From Amycolatopsis viridis (GTDB lineage Bacteria > Actinomycetota > Actinomycetes > Mycobacteriales > Pseudonocardiaceae), in NCBI RefSeq assembly GCF_011758765.1, contig NZ_JAANOU010000001.1, positions 124,001 to 188,000 of the forward strand: 64,000 nucleotides of DNA, in the 5' to 3' direction. Below are positions 49,650-63,640 of the stretch, piece after piece (position 1 is the stretch's first letter; each line of letters starts with the position of its first letter). The position numbers and the translations under genes were made by a program. The notes under the pieces were generated by a model. The model was not told the DNA's origin. It ran no database searches and worked only from the letters and a program-made list of their open reading frames with translations.

Positions 49650-50066
49650 ATGCATGCAAGGCGTTCGATCCTGCTTTCACTGGCAGTCGCGAGCGGCGCG
49701 GCCCTCGCCGTGCTCGCGCCGGGTACGGCAAGCGCCTCCGACTCCAACACCGCGGTGGCTTCCAGCGGCCCCAGCCGCAGCCACTGGGTCTACTGCCTGT
49801 CGGACACCGGTGTGGAAGCCTGTTACGAGCGTGACCGCGATCTGTGGTTCGTCCGCGACACCTCGGCCAACGGGCATGCCGCCTATGCGGAGTGGGACAA
49901 CTACTACAACGGCAAGCCGATCCGCTACGGCACGTGCACCAACAGACTCGGCGCGGGCCATTGGGGCGTCTGCGACAAGAGCTACCGCGCGGGCTCCACG
50001 ATCAAGTTCGGGGCCACCGGCATCGACAGTGACGCAAGGGTGTGGTCACCGGAGCTCTACGCCTAA
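49650..50066 (+). CDS. Small secreted cysteine-containing protein
   Basis: 138 residues. Sec signal peptide with basic start (MHARR), hydrophobic core and AxA-type site at ASA near residue 29. The mature part is about 109 residues with four Cys (YCLSDTGVEACYE, GTCTNRLGAGHWGVCDK) likely forming two disulphides, and many aromatic residues. Looks like an extracellular effector, inhibitor or structural protein; family not recognised. Own promoter; lies at the tRNA-Ile edge of the eroded island. Confidence 0.75.
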   Translation: MHARRSILLSLAVASGAALAVLAPGTASASDSNTAVASSGPSRSHWVYCLSDTGVEACYERDRDLWFVRDTSANGHAAYAEWDNYYNGKPIRYGTCTNRLGAGHWGVCDKSYRAGSTIKFGATGIDSDARVWSPELYA

Positions 50067-50107
50067 GACGTACTGATTAACCGCACCTGACCCTGCGTGA
50101 ACTCTAG

Positions 50108-50191
50108 CTGGTCTACCGGCACCAGCTCAGGCCGGTCATCGAGCACGGTGCCAAAGCGATGGATCAGATCTTCGGAGATCCGGCGGCTTAG
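50108..50191 (+). pseudogene. Tyrosine integrase C-terminal remnant
   Basis: 27 codons reading LVYRHQLRPVIEHGAKAMDQ then IFGDPAA and a stop, the typical tail of actinobacterial phage/plasmid tyrosine integrases. A stop codon sits directly before it and no upstream part remains. It lies about 60 bases from the 3' end of tRNA-Ile, where such integrase genes end after site-specific insertion. Confidence 0.65.
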
Positions 50192-50208
50192 TCAGGCACT
50201 TAGTCAAG

Positions 50209-50244
50209 CAAGCCCCGTTTCCCCTGGTGGGGAAACGGGGCTTG
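50209..50244. terminator. Strong bidirectional hairpin
   Basis: Sixteen-base perfect stem CAAGCCCCGTTTCCCC and complement, four-base loop, between the integrase remnant and tRNA-Ile; ends the tRNA-Ile transcript on the minus strand. Confidence 0.85.
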
Positions 50245-50252
50245 ACCTGTTG

Positions 50253-50326
50253 TGGGCCCAGGAGGACTTGAACCTCCGACCTCTTCGTTATCAGCGAAGC
50301 GCTCTAACCGCCTGAGCTATGGGCCC
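50253..50326 (-). tRNA. tRNA-Ile (anticodon GAT)
   Basis: 74-nt cloverleaf. Acceptor GGGCCCA pairs with TGGGCCC; anticodon loop CTGATAA; T arm GGAGGTTCAAGTCCTCC. No encoded CCA. Placed after gyrA and the DUF3566 gene as in mycobacteria. Confidence 0.97.
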
Positions 50327-50356
50327 TCGAACGGAGAGAAGACTACAACACGCCTT

Positions 50357-51073
50357 CTACTCGCGTTCCGACAGGGTCACCTCAAGGCCGCCGGCCAGGT
50401 CGGCGGACACGTTGTAGATGAACGCGCTCACCGTGGCCAGCGCGGAGAGCAGCACGATGTTGATCGCGCCGAGGATGGCCGCGATGCCGAACACCCGGCC
50501 GGCGCTGATGAGCGACTCGCTGGTCGCGCCGGCGCCCTCGCCGGACACCAGGGACGAGTACGTGCCGTTCAGCTTGTCCCAGACGCCCATGCCGTCGAGC
50601 ACCGTGTAGAGCACCCCGACAGCGACCAGCCAGATGAAGAACAGGGCGACCCCGAGCACCAGCGACAGCTTCAGCACCGACCACGGGTCGAACCGCTTGA
50701 TCTGCAGGCTCGCGCGTCGTGGGCCGCGGCCGGGGCGGCGCAGCGCGCTCGGCGACGAACGCCCCTTGGTGCCGGCACTGGCCACGCTCACCGTCTCCTG
50801 CCCCCTCAACCCCGACAACGCGTCGTCGCGCGTCGCGGGGTTGCCGAACAGTCCCTGCGCCGCCGACCCGGTGACGACGGGCTGGTCGTCACCGTTCGAG
50901 TACAGCACAGTTCTCTCGGCCTGGCCTTCCGGCGACCACCCGTCGCGGTAACCGCCGCCCGCCTGCTCGGTGGTCGTGCTCTGGCCGGCGTCACGGCTCA
51001 GCCGCTGCCAGGGTGGCGTGCCGGCGTCACCGCTTCGCGCACCGTGCTGTTCGGGGTTCTCCGGTGTCGTCAC
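50357..51073 (-). CDS. DUF3566 transmembrane protein
   Basis: 238 residues. A long disordered N-terminus (about 1-120), then the DUF3566 domain with two transmembrane helices (VLKLSLVLGVALFFIWLVAVGVLYTVL; IAAILGAINIVLLSALATVSAFIYNV). Its GTG start abuts the gyrA stop, so it is cotranscribed with gyrase. Equivalent to mycobacterial Rv0007; proposed to act in envelope or division but unproven. Confidence 0.93.
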   Translation of the reverse strand: MTTPENPEQHGARSGDAGTPPWQRLSRDAGQSTTTEQAGGGYRDGWSPEGQAERTVLYSNGDDQPVVTGSAAQGLFGNPATRDDALSGLRGQETVSVASAGTKGRSSPSALRRPGRGPRRASLQIKRFDPWSVLKLSLVLGVALFFIWLVAVGVLYTVLDGMGVWDKLNGTYSSLVSGEGAGATSESLISAGRVFGIAAILGAINIVLLSALATVSAFIYNVSADLAGGLEVTLSERE

Positions 51074-53590
<2,517 letters not shown>

Positions 53591-53634
53591 GAGGTCCTTC
53601 TACTGACGAATGGGCGGGGCGGAGGCGGGGTGCG

Positions 53635-55617
<1,983 letters not shown>

Positions 55618-55651
55618 TCAGTCTTGCCCAAGGGACTCCCCACTCGGGTTC

Positions 55652-55657
55652 ATTCTA
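55652..55657 (-). promoter_or_regulatory. Probable gyrB promoter -10 element
   Basis: Minus-strand TAGAAT in the 177-base gap before gyrB; transcription would start about 43 bases before the ATG. No strong -35 is evident. Confidence 0.4.
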
Positions 55658-55779
55658 CTTGCCAAGCTTCGCTGGCATGCGGCAAGGACACCCCTGATTT
55701 CGTCACAGAGGCGCGAACGCGAGTGCGGACGGGTCCGGCGCTATCTGGCGGGGGTCGAACGGCGGTACGGCGCGCTCAG

Positions 55780-56499
55780 TCACCCATAGGTGTCGCGTGG
55801 CCCGCGACCGGGTATGTGCCGCGCGCCCTTGCGCCAGCTCGGGGCGGTCGGACCGTGGATCCGCATCCGCTTGACCACACCGTGACCGACGCCCGCCGCG
55901 ATCTTGGCGATGAGCTGGCCCTGCAGCAGGCGCAGCTGGGTAGCCCACGCCGTCGAGCTGGCCCGGACGGACAGCTCGCCGTCCTTGAGCGCGACGGGCT
56001 GCGCGTGCTCGGCGACGTCCTCACCGACGAGCCGGGCCCACTCGCCGAAGACGCGGCTGCTGGTCACGCGCTCCTGCCAGCCGCGTTCGGAGACCAGCCG
56101 GTTCACCAGCCGGCCCAGCGGCTGGGGGTCGCGGGCGTCCGGGCCCGGGCCCGACCAGCGGCGGCGGCGCGGGTTCTGGCCGCCGAGCTCGATCTTGCGG
56201 CGGCCGGGCTCGGTGCCGCGGGCGTCCGCCTTGGCGCGTGCGGCGGCCAGTGCGGAGCGGACGAGGTCACGTCCGGTAGGGTTCTCGTTCGGCCCAGCCG
56301 GAAGATCACGGTCCGTGTCTGATCCACTCGTCTGGGGCATCTGCGCTGGTTCTGACTCGGTCGAAGATCGCTCGTTCGGCCGCTTGGTCACACGCGGCGA
56401 TAACGCGTTCACCGTGTTATCCACACTATCCACAGACTTGTCCCCAGATCGGTGGGTAACTGGTGTGGTCCCGGTCACTCCGCGTCGATCGTCAGGCAC
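55780..56499 (-). CDS. DUF721 (DciA-like) protein
   Basis: 239 residues. The conserved DUF721 core starts near residue 125 ([53 protein letters not shown]) and the tail ends [18 protein letters not shown] as in mycobacterial Rv0004. DUF721 proteins act as DciA-type loaders of the replicative helicase. The GTG used overlaps the recF stop by eight bases; a later start near 56478 or 56340 is possible because the first 60 residues are low complexity. Confidence 0.88.
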   Translation of the reverse strand: MPDDRRGVTGTTPVTHRSGDKSVDSVDNTVNALSPRVTKRPNERSSTESEPAQMPQTSGSDTDRDLPAGPNENPTGRDLVRSALAAARAKADARGTEPGRRKIELGGQNPRRRRWSGPGPDARDPQPLGRLVNRLVSERGWQERVTSSRVFGEWARLVGEDVAEHAQPVALKDGELSVRASSTAWATQLRLLQGQLIAKIAAGVGHGVVKRMRIHGPTAPSWRKGARHIPGRGPRDTYG

Positions 56500-57649
56500 G
56501 TTTCACCTCCCCGTCGGCGACGGCGAACCGGATCCCGTCCAGTTCCGCGGGCACGTCCTCGTCCACCGCCGCGGTGACCAGCACCTGTTCGGCACCCGCG
56601 GCCACCTCCGCCAGCCGCGATCGGCGCCGCCGGTCGAGCTCGGCGAAGACGTCGTCGAGCAGGAGCACCGGTTCCCCCGCCTCCCGTCGGAGCAGCTCGT
56701 AGGAAGCCAGTCGCAACGCGAGCGCGAACGACCAGGATTCCCCATGGCTCGCGTAGCCCTTCGCCGGGGCCTCCCCCAGGACGATCTCCAGCTCGTCGCG
56801 GTGCGGGCCGACCAGGCTGATCCCCCGTTCCAGCTCCTGCTGGCGCACCTGCGCCATCGCCGCCGTGAGGATACCGCTCAGCACCTCCGGCTCGGCCCGC
56901 TTGCCGTCCGGCACCCCGTAGCCCTCGGGCAGCGCCGCCCCGAGGCTGGAGCGGTAGGCGATCTTCGCCGGCCGCGAGTCCGGCGCCACCCCCGCGTAGG
57001 CCGCGGTGGTGTGCGGTCCGAGGTCGGCCACCAGGTCCAGCCGCGCGGCGAGCAGCTGGGCACCGACCTCCGCCAGGTGGTTGTCCCACACCTCGAGGGT
57101 CGACAACGCGTACGGGTCGTCGCGCGCGCCCCCCTTCTTCTTGCCCGCCGTCTTCAACAGTGCGTTGCGCTGCTTGAGGACCCGCTCGTAGTCGGCCCGC
57201 ACCCCGGCGTACCGGGGCGCGCGCTGCACCAGCAGCTCGTCCATGAACCGGCGGCGTTCACCGGGGTCGCCGCGCACGAGCGCCAGGTCCTCCGGGGAGA
57301 ACAGCACGGTGCGCAGGATGCCGAGGATGTCGCGCGGCTTGCCCACCGCGCCCCGGTTGACGCGGGCGCGGTTGGCCCGGCCGGGGTTGATCTCCAGCTC
57401 GACGGTCAGCTCGCGGTCGTCGTTGACCACGGCCGCCCGCACGAGAGCCCGCTCACACCCGTGCCGCACCAGCGGGGCGTCGGTGGCGACCCGGTGCGAA
57501 CCCAGGGTCGCCAGGTAACCGAGCGCCTCCAGCAGGTTGGTCTTCCCGTGGCCGTTCTGGCCGACGAGCACCGTCGGCCCCGGGGTGAGCGGCAGGTCCG
57601 CGTGCTCCCACGACCGGAAGTCGGTGACCTGCAAGTGCCGTACGTGCAC
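56492..57649 (-). CDS. recF: DNA replication and repair protein RecF
   Basis: SMC-like ATPase that loads RecA at gaps, 385 residues. Walker [10 protein letters not shown] at 30-38, signature-like [13 protein letters not shown], and Walker [13 protein letters not shown]. The start is GTG with the family-typical opening [15 protein letters not shown]. Ten bases after gnd, in the standard dnaN-gnd-recF order. Confidence 0.96.
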   Translation of the reverse strand: MHVRHLQVTDFRSWEHADLPLTPGPTVLVGQNGHGKTNLLEALGYLATLGSHRVATDAPLVRHGCERALVRAAVVNDDRELTVELEINPGRANRARVNRGAVGKPRDILGILRTVLFSPEDLALVRGDPGERRRFMDELLVQRAPRYAGVRADYERVLKQRNALLKTAGKKKGGARDDPYALSTLEVWDNHLAEVGAQLLAARLDLVADLGPHTTAAYAGVAPDSRPAKIAYRSSLGAALPEGYGVPDGKRAEPEVLSGILTAAMAQVRQQELERGISLVGPHRDELEIVLGEAPAKGYASHGESWSFALALRLASYELLRREAGEPVLLLDDVFAELDRRRRSRLAEVAAGAEQVLVTAAVDEDVPAELDGIRFAVADGEVKRA

Positions 57650-57659
57650 GGCGGAGTGC

Positions 57660-58550
57660 CTACTCGCCGGCCTTCTTCACGGCGTGCCCGCCGAACTGGT
57701 TGCGCAACGCGGCCACCGCCCGCATGGCGGCCGAGTCCTTCCGCCGCGAGGCGAACCGCGCGAACAGCGCAGCCGAGATGACCGGCGCGGGCACCGCGTG
57801 GTTGATGGCTTCCTCCAGGGTCCACCGGCCCTCGCCGGAGTCCTCGACGTAACCCTCGAGGTCGTCCAGCTCCGGGTCCTCGTCCAGCGCGCGGACCAGC
57901 AGGTCGAGCAGCCAGGAGCGGACCACGGTGCCGCGCTGCCAGCCCTTGATCACGGCCGGTACGTCCTCGACGACGTTGGCGGCCTCGAGCAGCTCGAAGC
58001 CTTCGGCGTAGGCCTGCATCAGGCCGTACTCGATGCCGTTGTGGACCATCTTCGCGTAGTGGCCCGCCCCGACCGAGCCCGCGTGGGAAAAGCCCTCCTC
58101 GCGCGGGCCGTCCGGGCGCAGCGCGTCGAAGATCGGCATCGCGCGCTCGACGAGTTCCTTGTCGCCGCCGACCATCAGGCCGTATCCGTTGTCCTTGCCC
58201 CACACGCCACCGGAGACACCGCAGTCCAGGTAGCCGATGCCCTTGGCGGAGAGCACCTCGGCGTTGTGCTTGTCGTCGGTGAACCGCGAGTTGCCGCCGT
58301 CGATCACCAGGTCGCCCTCGGCGAGCAGGTCACCGAGTTCGGCGACGGTGTCCCGGGTCGGTCCACCGGCGGGCACCATCACCCAGACGATGCGCGGAGC
58401 GTCCAGTTTGGACACCATGTCGGCGAGCGAGGACGAGTCCGAGACCGCCTCGTTGCGGTCGTAACCGACCACCTCGTGCCCGGCGGCGCGCAGCCGCTCG
58501 CGCATGTTGAAGCCCATCCGGCCGAGGCCGACCAGTCCCAGCTGAACCAT
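57660..58550 (-). CDS. gnd: 6-phosphogluconate dehydrogenase, decarboxylating (short form)
   Basis: 296 residues, the short GntZ/GndA-type enzyme. NAD(P) motif [12 protein letters not shown] at the N-terminus, GGNSRFTDD, the substrate loop [24 protein letters not shown] and catalytic Lys in [13 protein letters not shown]. Oxidative pentose phosphate pathway. Located between dnaN and recF as in many actinobacteria, without functional link to replication. Confidence 0.95.
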   Translation of the reverse strand: MVQLGLVGLGRMGFNMRERLRAAGHEVVGYDRNEAVSDSSSLADMVSKLDAPRIVWVMVPAGGPTRDTVAELGDLLAEGDLVIDGGNSRFTDDKHNAEVLSAKGIGYLDCGVSGGVWGKDNGYGLMVGGDKELVERAMPIFDALRPDGPREEGFSHAGSVGAGHYAKMVHNGIEYGLMQAYAEGFELLEAANVVEDVPAVIKGWQRGTVVRSWLLDLLVRALDEDPELDDLEGYVEDSGEGRWTLEEAINHAVPAPVISAALFARFASRRKDSAAMRAVAALRNQFGGHAVKKAGE

Positions 58551-58582
58551 GGAACTCCCCTTCGTGCGTGCTTCCGTCGCGG

Positions 58583-59716
58583 TCAGCCGGGTAGGCGGAC
58601 CGGCATCAGTAGGTAGAGGTAACCAGGAACGACCTGGCCCTGCTCATCGGCCGGCTTGATCAAAGCCGGACGGTTCGGGGTGGTGAAGGTCAGCTCGGCC
58701 CGGTCGTGGTGCAGCGCGCCGAGACCGTCGACGAGGTAACCCGGGTTGAACGCGATCGTCACCGGCTCGCCCTCGTACTCCACCGGCAACTCCTCTTCGG
58801 CGCTGCCCTCGTCGTCGCCGCCGGCCGACAGGCGCAGCGAGTTGTCCCCGAACTCCAGCCGCACCTGGGTACCCCGCTCGGCCACCAGCGACACACGTTT
58901 GATCGCCTCCGAGAGCGGGGACACCTCGATCACCGCGCGGGAGGAGTGCTGGTTCGGGAGGAGCTGCCGGTATGGCGGGAACTCGGCGTCGAGCAGCCGG
59001 GTGGTGGTGTAGCGGCCGTTGCCGGACAGACCGAGCAGGCCCTCACCGCTGGCGAGCCCGACCGACACCTTGTTCCCGGCGGTGCCGAGCGACTTGGCCG
59101 CCTCCGCGAGGGTGCGGGCCGGGACCAGAACCGCGGCATCGGCCAGTCCGTCGGCCGGCTCCCACGCGAACTCGCGCATCGCCAGCCGGAAGCGGTCGGT
59201 GGCGACGAGGGTGAGCGAGTTGCCGGAGATCTCCAGCCGCATGCCGGTGAGCATCGGCAGGGTGTCGTCCTTGCCCGCGGCGACGGCGACCTGGGTGACG
59301 GCCTGGCCGAACGCCTCGCCGGCGACCTCGCCCGCGAACGTCGGCTGGGCGGGCAGCTGCGGGTAGTCCTCGACCGGCATCGTCGGGAGGCTGAACCGGG
59401 CGCTGCCACAGGTGATGGAGGCGCGGGAGCCGTCGACCGAGATCTCGACCGGCTGGGCCGGGAGCGCCTTGGTGATGTCGGCGAGTAGCCGGCCGGACAC
59501 GAGCAGACGTCCGCCGTCGGCGATCGTCGCTGGGACGCCGACCGTCGCGGAGACCTCGTAGTCGAAGCCGGAGACGGTGAGCGCGTCGGTGGAGCCGTCC
59601 GATCCGGCGTCGAGGAGGACACCGCCCAGGACCGGGACCGGTGGCCTCGACGGCAGGCTGCGTGCCACCCACGCGACGGCGTCCGCGAGCCCGTCGCGCT
59701 CGACGCGGATCTTCAT
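58583..59716 (-). CDS. dnaN: DNA polymerase III beta sliding clamp
   Basis: 377 residues, three repeated clamp domains. Starts [19 protein letters not shown]; contains [27 protein letters not shown] and ends [12 protein letters not shown], the conserved clamp C-terminus. The ATG gives the family start; upstream in-frame residues lie in the oriC region. Tethers polymerase III to DNA. Confidence 0.97.
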   Translation of the reverse strand: MKIRVERDGLADAVAWVARSLPSRPPVPVLGGVLLDAGSDGSTDALTVSGFDYEVSATVGVPATIADGGRLLVSGRLLADITKALPAQPVEISVDGSRASITCGSARFSLPTMPVEDYPQLPAQPTFAGEVAGEAFGQAVTQVAVAAGKDDTLPMLTGMRLEISGNSLTLVATDRFRLAMREFAWEPADGLADAAVLVPARTLAEAAKSLGTAGNKVSVGLASGEGLLGLSGNGRYTTTRLLDAEFPPYRQLLPNQHSSRAVIEVSPLSEAIKRVSLVAERGTQVRLEFGDNSLRLSAGGDDEGSAEEELPVEYEGEPVTIAFNPGYLVDGLGALHHDRAELTFTTPNRPALIKPADEQGQVVPGYLYLLMPVRLPG

Positions 59717-59864
59717 GTGCCCATCCTTTCGACAGCCGAGCCCCTCATCGCGGCCCGAGAAGATCGACAAACGTCCCTGGACAGGCCGCGAGGAACGCGC
59801 TGACCAGGGATCTCGCAGTGTGGTGTGGCCCGGTGCCGATGTCGCCAACGACGAGCGGGCTGGG

Positions 59865-60204
59865 TGTGGATACCCACGTTAGAACGTGAGCGGCACCGGC
59901 GTCACTCGGGGCAGGCGATTGACTTGTCGACAAGACGACCTTGGTCGGAGCTCTGTCCCCATGTCCACAGCCCCCTGTTTTCCCTCGGAGAGATTTCTTG
60001 AGAAGAACCAAGGGCAGTGACAGTAATAGGGGCTGTGGATTCTGGGGACTACTGCCGTCGTCGCAGGTCCGCTCGCGCGGCGGCCTGTGGACATCTGGGG
60101 AGAACTTCCGTGGATAGTTTCGGCCGTCCGTGGACAACTTCCGGCCCTCCCCAAATGATCCACAGTTGTCCCCAGCTGTCCACAGATCTGTCCCCAGTTG
60201 TGGG
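59865..60204. other. Chromosomal replication origin oriC (DnaA-box cluster)
   Basis: Between dnaN and dnaA. At least ten 9-mers close to TTGTCCACA occur on both strands: for example ATGTCCACA at 59961, its complement at 60086, TTGTCCACG (complement at 60129), TGATCCACA at 60156, TTGTCCCCA at 60166, CTGTCCACA at 60176 and CTGTCCCCA at 60188. Box quality and spacing are typical of high-GC actinobacterial origins, and genes diverge from the wider region. Confidence 0.85.
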
Positions 60205-60309
60205 GATGTTCGTCCCCATGGCCGCGCACAGACGCGGTCGCCGTAGAACCAGCCTCGTGGGTGACCGCCCACGCGGCATCGATGCGTTGTCGTTACGGGG
60301 ATCACACAT

Positions 60310-60545
60310 TCCACGCCGCTGCGCGTCCTGCCGCGGCCGCACTCGGTGTCACACAAGCGATTCCGGCTCACGCGGCGACCGGCAGCCGTTCGCCGAGCAC
60401 CACCGCGCCGGCTTCCCAGCACCGCGACCGTGCGCGGCCAAACCCGCCGCAGCGCGCTGAGGTCGAGCGAGCACGGGATCATCGCCGACAGCACCACGAC
60501 GTCGAAACCGGCCTGCAGCAAGGAACGGCGGCACGCCCTGGCGAC
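60310..60545 (-). pseudogene. Relic of an EamA-family exporter
   Basis: Minus-strand translation gives VVLSAMIPCSLDLSALRRVW then, in a shifted frame, AGAVVLGERLPVAA followed by a stop and AGIACV. This is the pattern of the last third of EamA/RhtA transporters (IPYSLDM-ALRR, VLGERL, AGIA). Frameshifted, stopped and truncated. Divergent from the LysR relic next to it. Confidence 0.5.
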
Positions 60546-60579
60546 CGTCACGGCGAGCGTGATCCGCGATCCATCCGGG

Positions 60580-61326
60580 ACGTTCGTGCCGGCCTTCCGG
60601 TTCAGCACCGGGACACTCCTGCGGCCCGAGGGGCGGCGGGTCCGTCTGACTCCGGCCGCGCTCGTCCTGCTCGACCGCGCGGATTCGCCGGCCGGGCAAG
60701 GGGAACACGCCGACGCCGGGCTGATCGCGGGACGGGGGCACGGTGCCGCCGTCAGCTCCGCGGTGCACCGCGGCCGACGGTGCGCGTAAGAAAAGAGGAG
60801 AGCGCGGACTGCTACGAGCTGTTGCTCACCGAGGAGGCCGACATCACCGTCGTGCTGCCGACCCAGGCCACGCCGCCCGCCTCGTGCCGAGGTCGCTCCT
60901 GGACGCCCCGCAGGATCTCCTTGTCCCGACTGGACATTCCCTGGCGCGGCAGGACGCGGTGTAACTCGCCGACGCCGCGCGCGAGCCGTGAATCCCGAAA
61001 CCGCGCCACAACGACACCTACGCGTTGCTGCAAGCGGCCTGCGCCGACCCAGGTCTCACGCCCCGCATCGCGCACGAGGCCAAGGAGTGGTTCCCGGTGT
61101 CCGCGCTCGTCGCCGCCGGGCTCGGCGTGTGCCTCGTGCCGCGACGGCCCCGCTGCCGCCGCAGCACGAGGTCGTGCGGATTCCCTTGCGCGGCAACCCT
61201 CGTCCGTCACGGCGCATCGTCGGCTGCGTGCGGCGGGGAGGCGAAGAGCAGTGGCCGATCGCCCGCGCGATCGCGGCCATCGAAGCGGTGTGCGTGGAAC
61301 GGGCTACTGGCGGGCGCGCTGCTTGA
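60580..61326 (+). pseudogene. Relic of a LysR-family regulator
   Basis: Pieces in different plus-strand frames: TLLRPEGRRVRLTPAALVLL (end of the LysR winged helix), YELLLTEEADITVVLP and DAPQDLLVPTGHSLARQ, then TPRIAHEAKEWFPVSALVAA and RIPLRGNPRPSRRIV of the effector domain. Several stops and shifts separate them. The tail overlaps the end of dnaA by 23 bases. A LysR-EamA divergent pair evidently inserted here and decayed. Confidence 0.6.
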
Positions 61327-62953
61327 TGCGCGCGGTGAGTTCCTGGACCTGGTCGTAGATCCGCCGCCGCTCGGCCATCTCCTTGCGGATCTTCTTGTCC
61401 GCGTGCATCACCGTCGTGTGGTCCCGGCCGCCGAACGTCTGCCCGATCTTCGGCAGCGACATGTCGGTCAGCTCGCGGCACAGGTACATCGCGATCTGCC
61501 GCGCCGTGGCAAGCGCTTTCGTCTTGCCCGGGCCGCACAGGTCGTCGACCGTCACGTCGAAGAACTCGGCCGTGGTCGCCATGATCGTCGGCGCGCTGAT
61601 CTCCGGCGCTTGCGAGTCCGGGATCAGGTCGCGCAGCACGATCTCCGCGAGACCGACGTCCACCGGTTGCTGGTTCAGCGACGCGAACGCCGTGACGCGG
61701 ATGAGTGCGCCTTCCAGTTCACGGATGTTCGCCTCCACGCGCGAGGCGATGAACTCCAGCACGTCGCCGGGCACGGCGAGCCGGTCCTGGGCCGCCTTCT
61801 TCCGCAGGATCGCGATCCGCGTCTCCAGCTCCGGCGGCTGGATGTCGGTGATCAGGCCCCACTCGAACCGCGTGCGCAGCCGGTCCTCCAAGGTCTCCAG
61901 CCGCTTCGGCGGCCGGTCCGAGGACACCACGATCTGCTTGTTCGAGTTGTGCAGGGTGTTGAAGGTGTGGAAAAACTCCTCCTGAGTACCTTCCTTGCCT
62001 TCCAGGAACTGGATGTCGTCCACGAGCAGGATGTCGATGTCCCGGTAGCGCCGCTGGAACGCGACCTTCCGGTCGTCGCGCAGCGAGTTGATGAAGTCGT
62101 TGGTGAACTCTTCGGTCGAGACGTACCGCACGCGCATGCCGGGGAACAGCCGCTGCGCGTAGTGCCCCACCGCGTGCAACAGGTGCGTCTTGCCCAGACC
62201 GGACTCGCCCCAGATGAACAACGGGTTGTAGGCGCGGGACGGCGCCTCGGCCACGGCGAACGCGGCCGCGTGCGCGAACCGGTTGGACGCACCGATGACG
62301 AACGTGTCGAACGTGTACTTCTCGTTGAGCCGGGTCTTCGACGTCTCGGGCTGTGCGGGGGCGGTGTAGGGCTGACCGGCGCTCGGCTGGCCGGAGAACA
62401 TCGGCCAGATCTCGTGCGCGGCGGCCAGCGCCTCGCCCTCTTCGTCGACTTCTTCGTCACCGTCGTCCTCGGGGAGGACGGGCTTCACCGGTTCCGGCTG
62501 GTGGGGGCGTACGCGGCGCAACGCCGGCAGCATGCCGTCGTCGAGCGGCGGCATCTTCGGCGGCATCACCGGCACCTCGGTGGCGGCCACGGGAGTGGGT
62601 TCGGCCGCCGGCGGGCGGCCGGGTGATGGGTAGGGCGCCGGCGGGCCCGCCGGCGTTGGATACGGCGCCGGCGGCGGGGGCGGGCTGACCTCGGCGGTGT
62701 CCACCTTCACGGCCAGTGACACGGGGCGGCCGAGGCGGCGCGACAGGGCGTGCGTGATCGGGTCGCGCAGGGCGCGTTCGATGGCTTCCTTGGCGAAATC
62801 ACTCGGAGCGGCGAGCAGAGCCGTGCCGTCGAGCAGGCCGATCGGGCGGGTGACGCGCATCCAGGCCCGCTGCTGCGGCGACAGCGTTCCGTCCGACAGC
62901 TCCCGGACCACCTGGTCCCAGACCACGCCCAGATTCAACTGGTGCTCGGACAC
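61304..62953 (-). CDS. dnaA: Chromosomal replication initiator DnaA
   Basis: 549 residues. Domain I about 1-85; a long Pro-rich then acidic domain II to about 205; AAA+ domain with Walker [10 protein letters not shown] at 249-257 and Walker [14 protein letters not shown]-terminal DNA-binding domain with [15 protein letters not shown]. Binds the boxes in the dnaN-dnaA gap to open the origin. GTG start. The gene upstream region has two further DnaA boxes. Confidence 0.97.
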   Translation of the reverse strand: MSEHQLNLGVVWDQVVRELSDGTLSPQQRAWMRVTRPIGLLDGTALLAAPSDFAKEAIERALRDPITHALSRRLGRPVSLAVKVDTAEVSPPPPPAPYPTPAGPPAPYPSPGRPPAAEPTPVAATEVPVMPPKMPPLDDGMLPALRRVRPHQPEPVKPVLPEDDGDEEVDEEGEALAAAHEIWPMFSGQPSAGQPYTAPAQPETSKTRLNEKYTFDTFVIGASNRFAHAAAFAVAEAPSRAYNPLFIWGESGLGKTHLLHAVGHYAQRLFPGMRVRYVSTEEFTNDFINSLRDDRKVAFQRRYRDIDILLVDDIQFLEGKEGTQEEFFHTFNTLHNSNKQIVVSSDRPPKRLETLEDRLRTRFEWGLITDIQPPELETRIAILRKKAAQDRLAVPGDVLEFIASRVEANIRELEGALIRVTAFASLNQQPVDVGLAEIVLRDLIPDSQAPEISAPTIMATTAEFFDVTVDDLCGPGKTKALATARQIAMYLCRELTDMSLPKIGQTFGGRDHTTVMHADKKIRKEMAERRRIYDQVQELTARIKQRARQ

Positions 62954-63474
62954 CGACCTCGTCCCCTCCCCTCGTCACCCACCGACGACCCACCGAACCC
63001 GAAAACCACCCCAGACGGGTAGCTGGCGCACTCTGTCGGCCCCACGCGGCCCCCTCGTGGTCACCGCAGGCAGCAGGTATCCACAGGGTTGTCCACAACT
63101 GTGCACTAAATGTACGGCGACCCGCAGTCACTCCACCTGCGGGTGCGAACCTACGCCAGCCAGAGCCTCCACACCTTCCGACGGCGGCGCCGAGCACCTC
63201 GACGGGTGACTCAAGAGGAAGACACGCTAACAAAGCTCCGCGCCGTCCCACAAGACACCGTAGGAGCCAGGATTCCATGCCTCACGCCGCGTCGCCACTC
63301 GGTACCCCCCAGTGTTTCGCGGGGGCCGGTTGCCGCGGCCCGGAGCGGGGTGCGTACTCTCGATAGGTCTCCCGCGCGCGACGGGTTCATTTGCATGCGC
63401 GCGATACGAGACACCCCGAGCCTCTCCGGTGGTTCCAGCGTGCCGCCGGGGTATGTCGAGACCAGGAGTTAGCA
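62954..63474. other. dnaA-rpmH divergent intergenic region
   Basis: 521 bases with no gene. It should hold the dnaA promoter (minus) and the rpmH promoter (plus; a TTGCCG and TACTCT pair 19 bases apart ends at 63360). Two DnaA boxes lie at 63077-63097. Small frames here are not convincing. Confidence 0.6.
63077..63097 (+). promoter_or_regulatory. DnaA boxes upstream of dnaA
   Basis: GTATCCACA (8 of 9) and, four bases on, TTGTCCACA (perfect consensus). About 130 bases before the dnaA start, a position suited to autoregulation or to a second origin module. Confidence 0.7.
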
Positions 63475-63618
63475 GTGAGCAAGGGTAAGCGCACCTTCCA
63501 GCCGAACAACCGCCGACGCGCCCGGACCCACGGCTTCCGGCTGCGGATGCGTACTCGTGCCGGCCGCGCCATCCTGTCGGCCCGCCGTCGCAAGGGCCGC
63601 GAGAAGCTGTCCGCCTGA
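63475..63618 (+). CDS. rpmH: 50S ribosomal protein L34
   Basis: 47 residues, highly basic: [20 protein letters not shown] and the [17 protein letters not shown] tail are the L34 signature. GTG start preceded by AGGAG. Always adjacent to rnpA and dnaA in bacteria. Confidence 0.97.
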   Translation: MSKGKRTFQPNNRRRARTHGFRLRMRTRAGRAILSARRRKGREKLSA

Positions 63619-63640
63619 TCGCGCCCCGTCGAGGTGCGTC

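Noticed and set aside
49370..49834. A 154-residue plus-strand frame before the secreted protein
   Set aside because: No ribosome site, odd composition, and it overlaps the promoter and signal-peptide coding region of the better supported secreted gene.
60346..60789. A 147-residue plus-strand protein near oriC
   Set aside because: It contains only a LysR fragment within non-matching sequence; surrounding frames carry the rest, so it is part of a relic.
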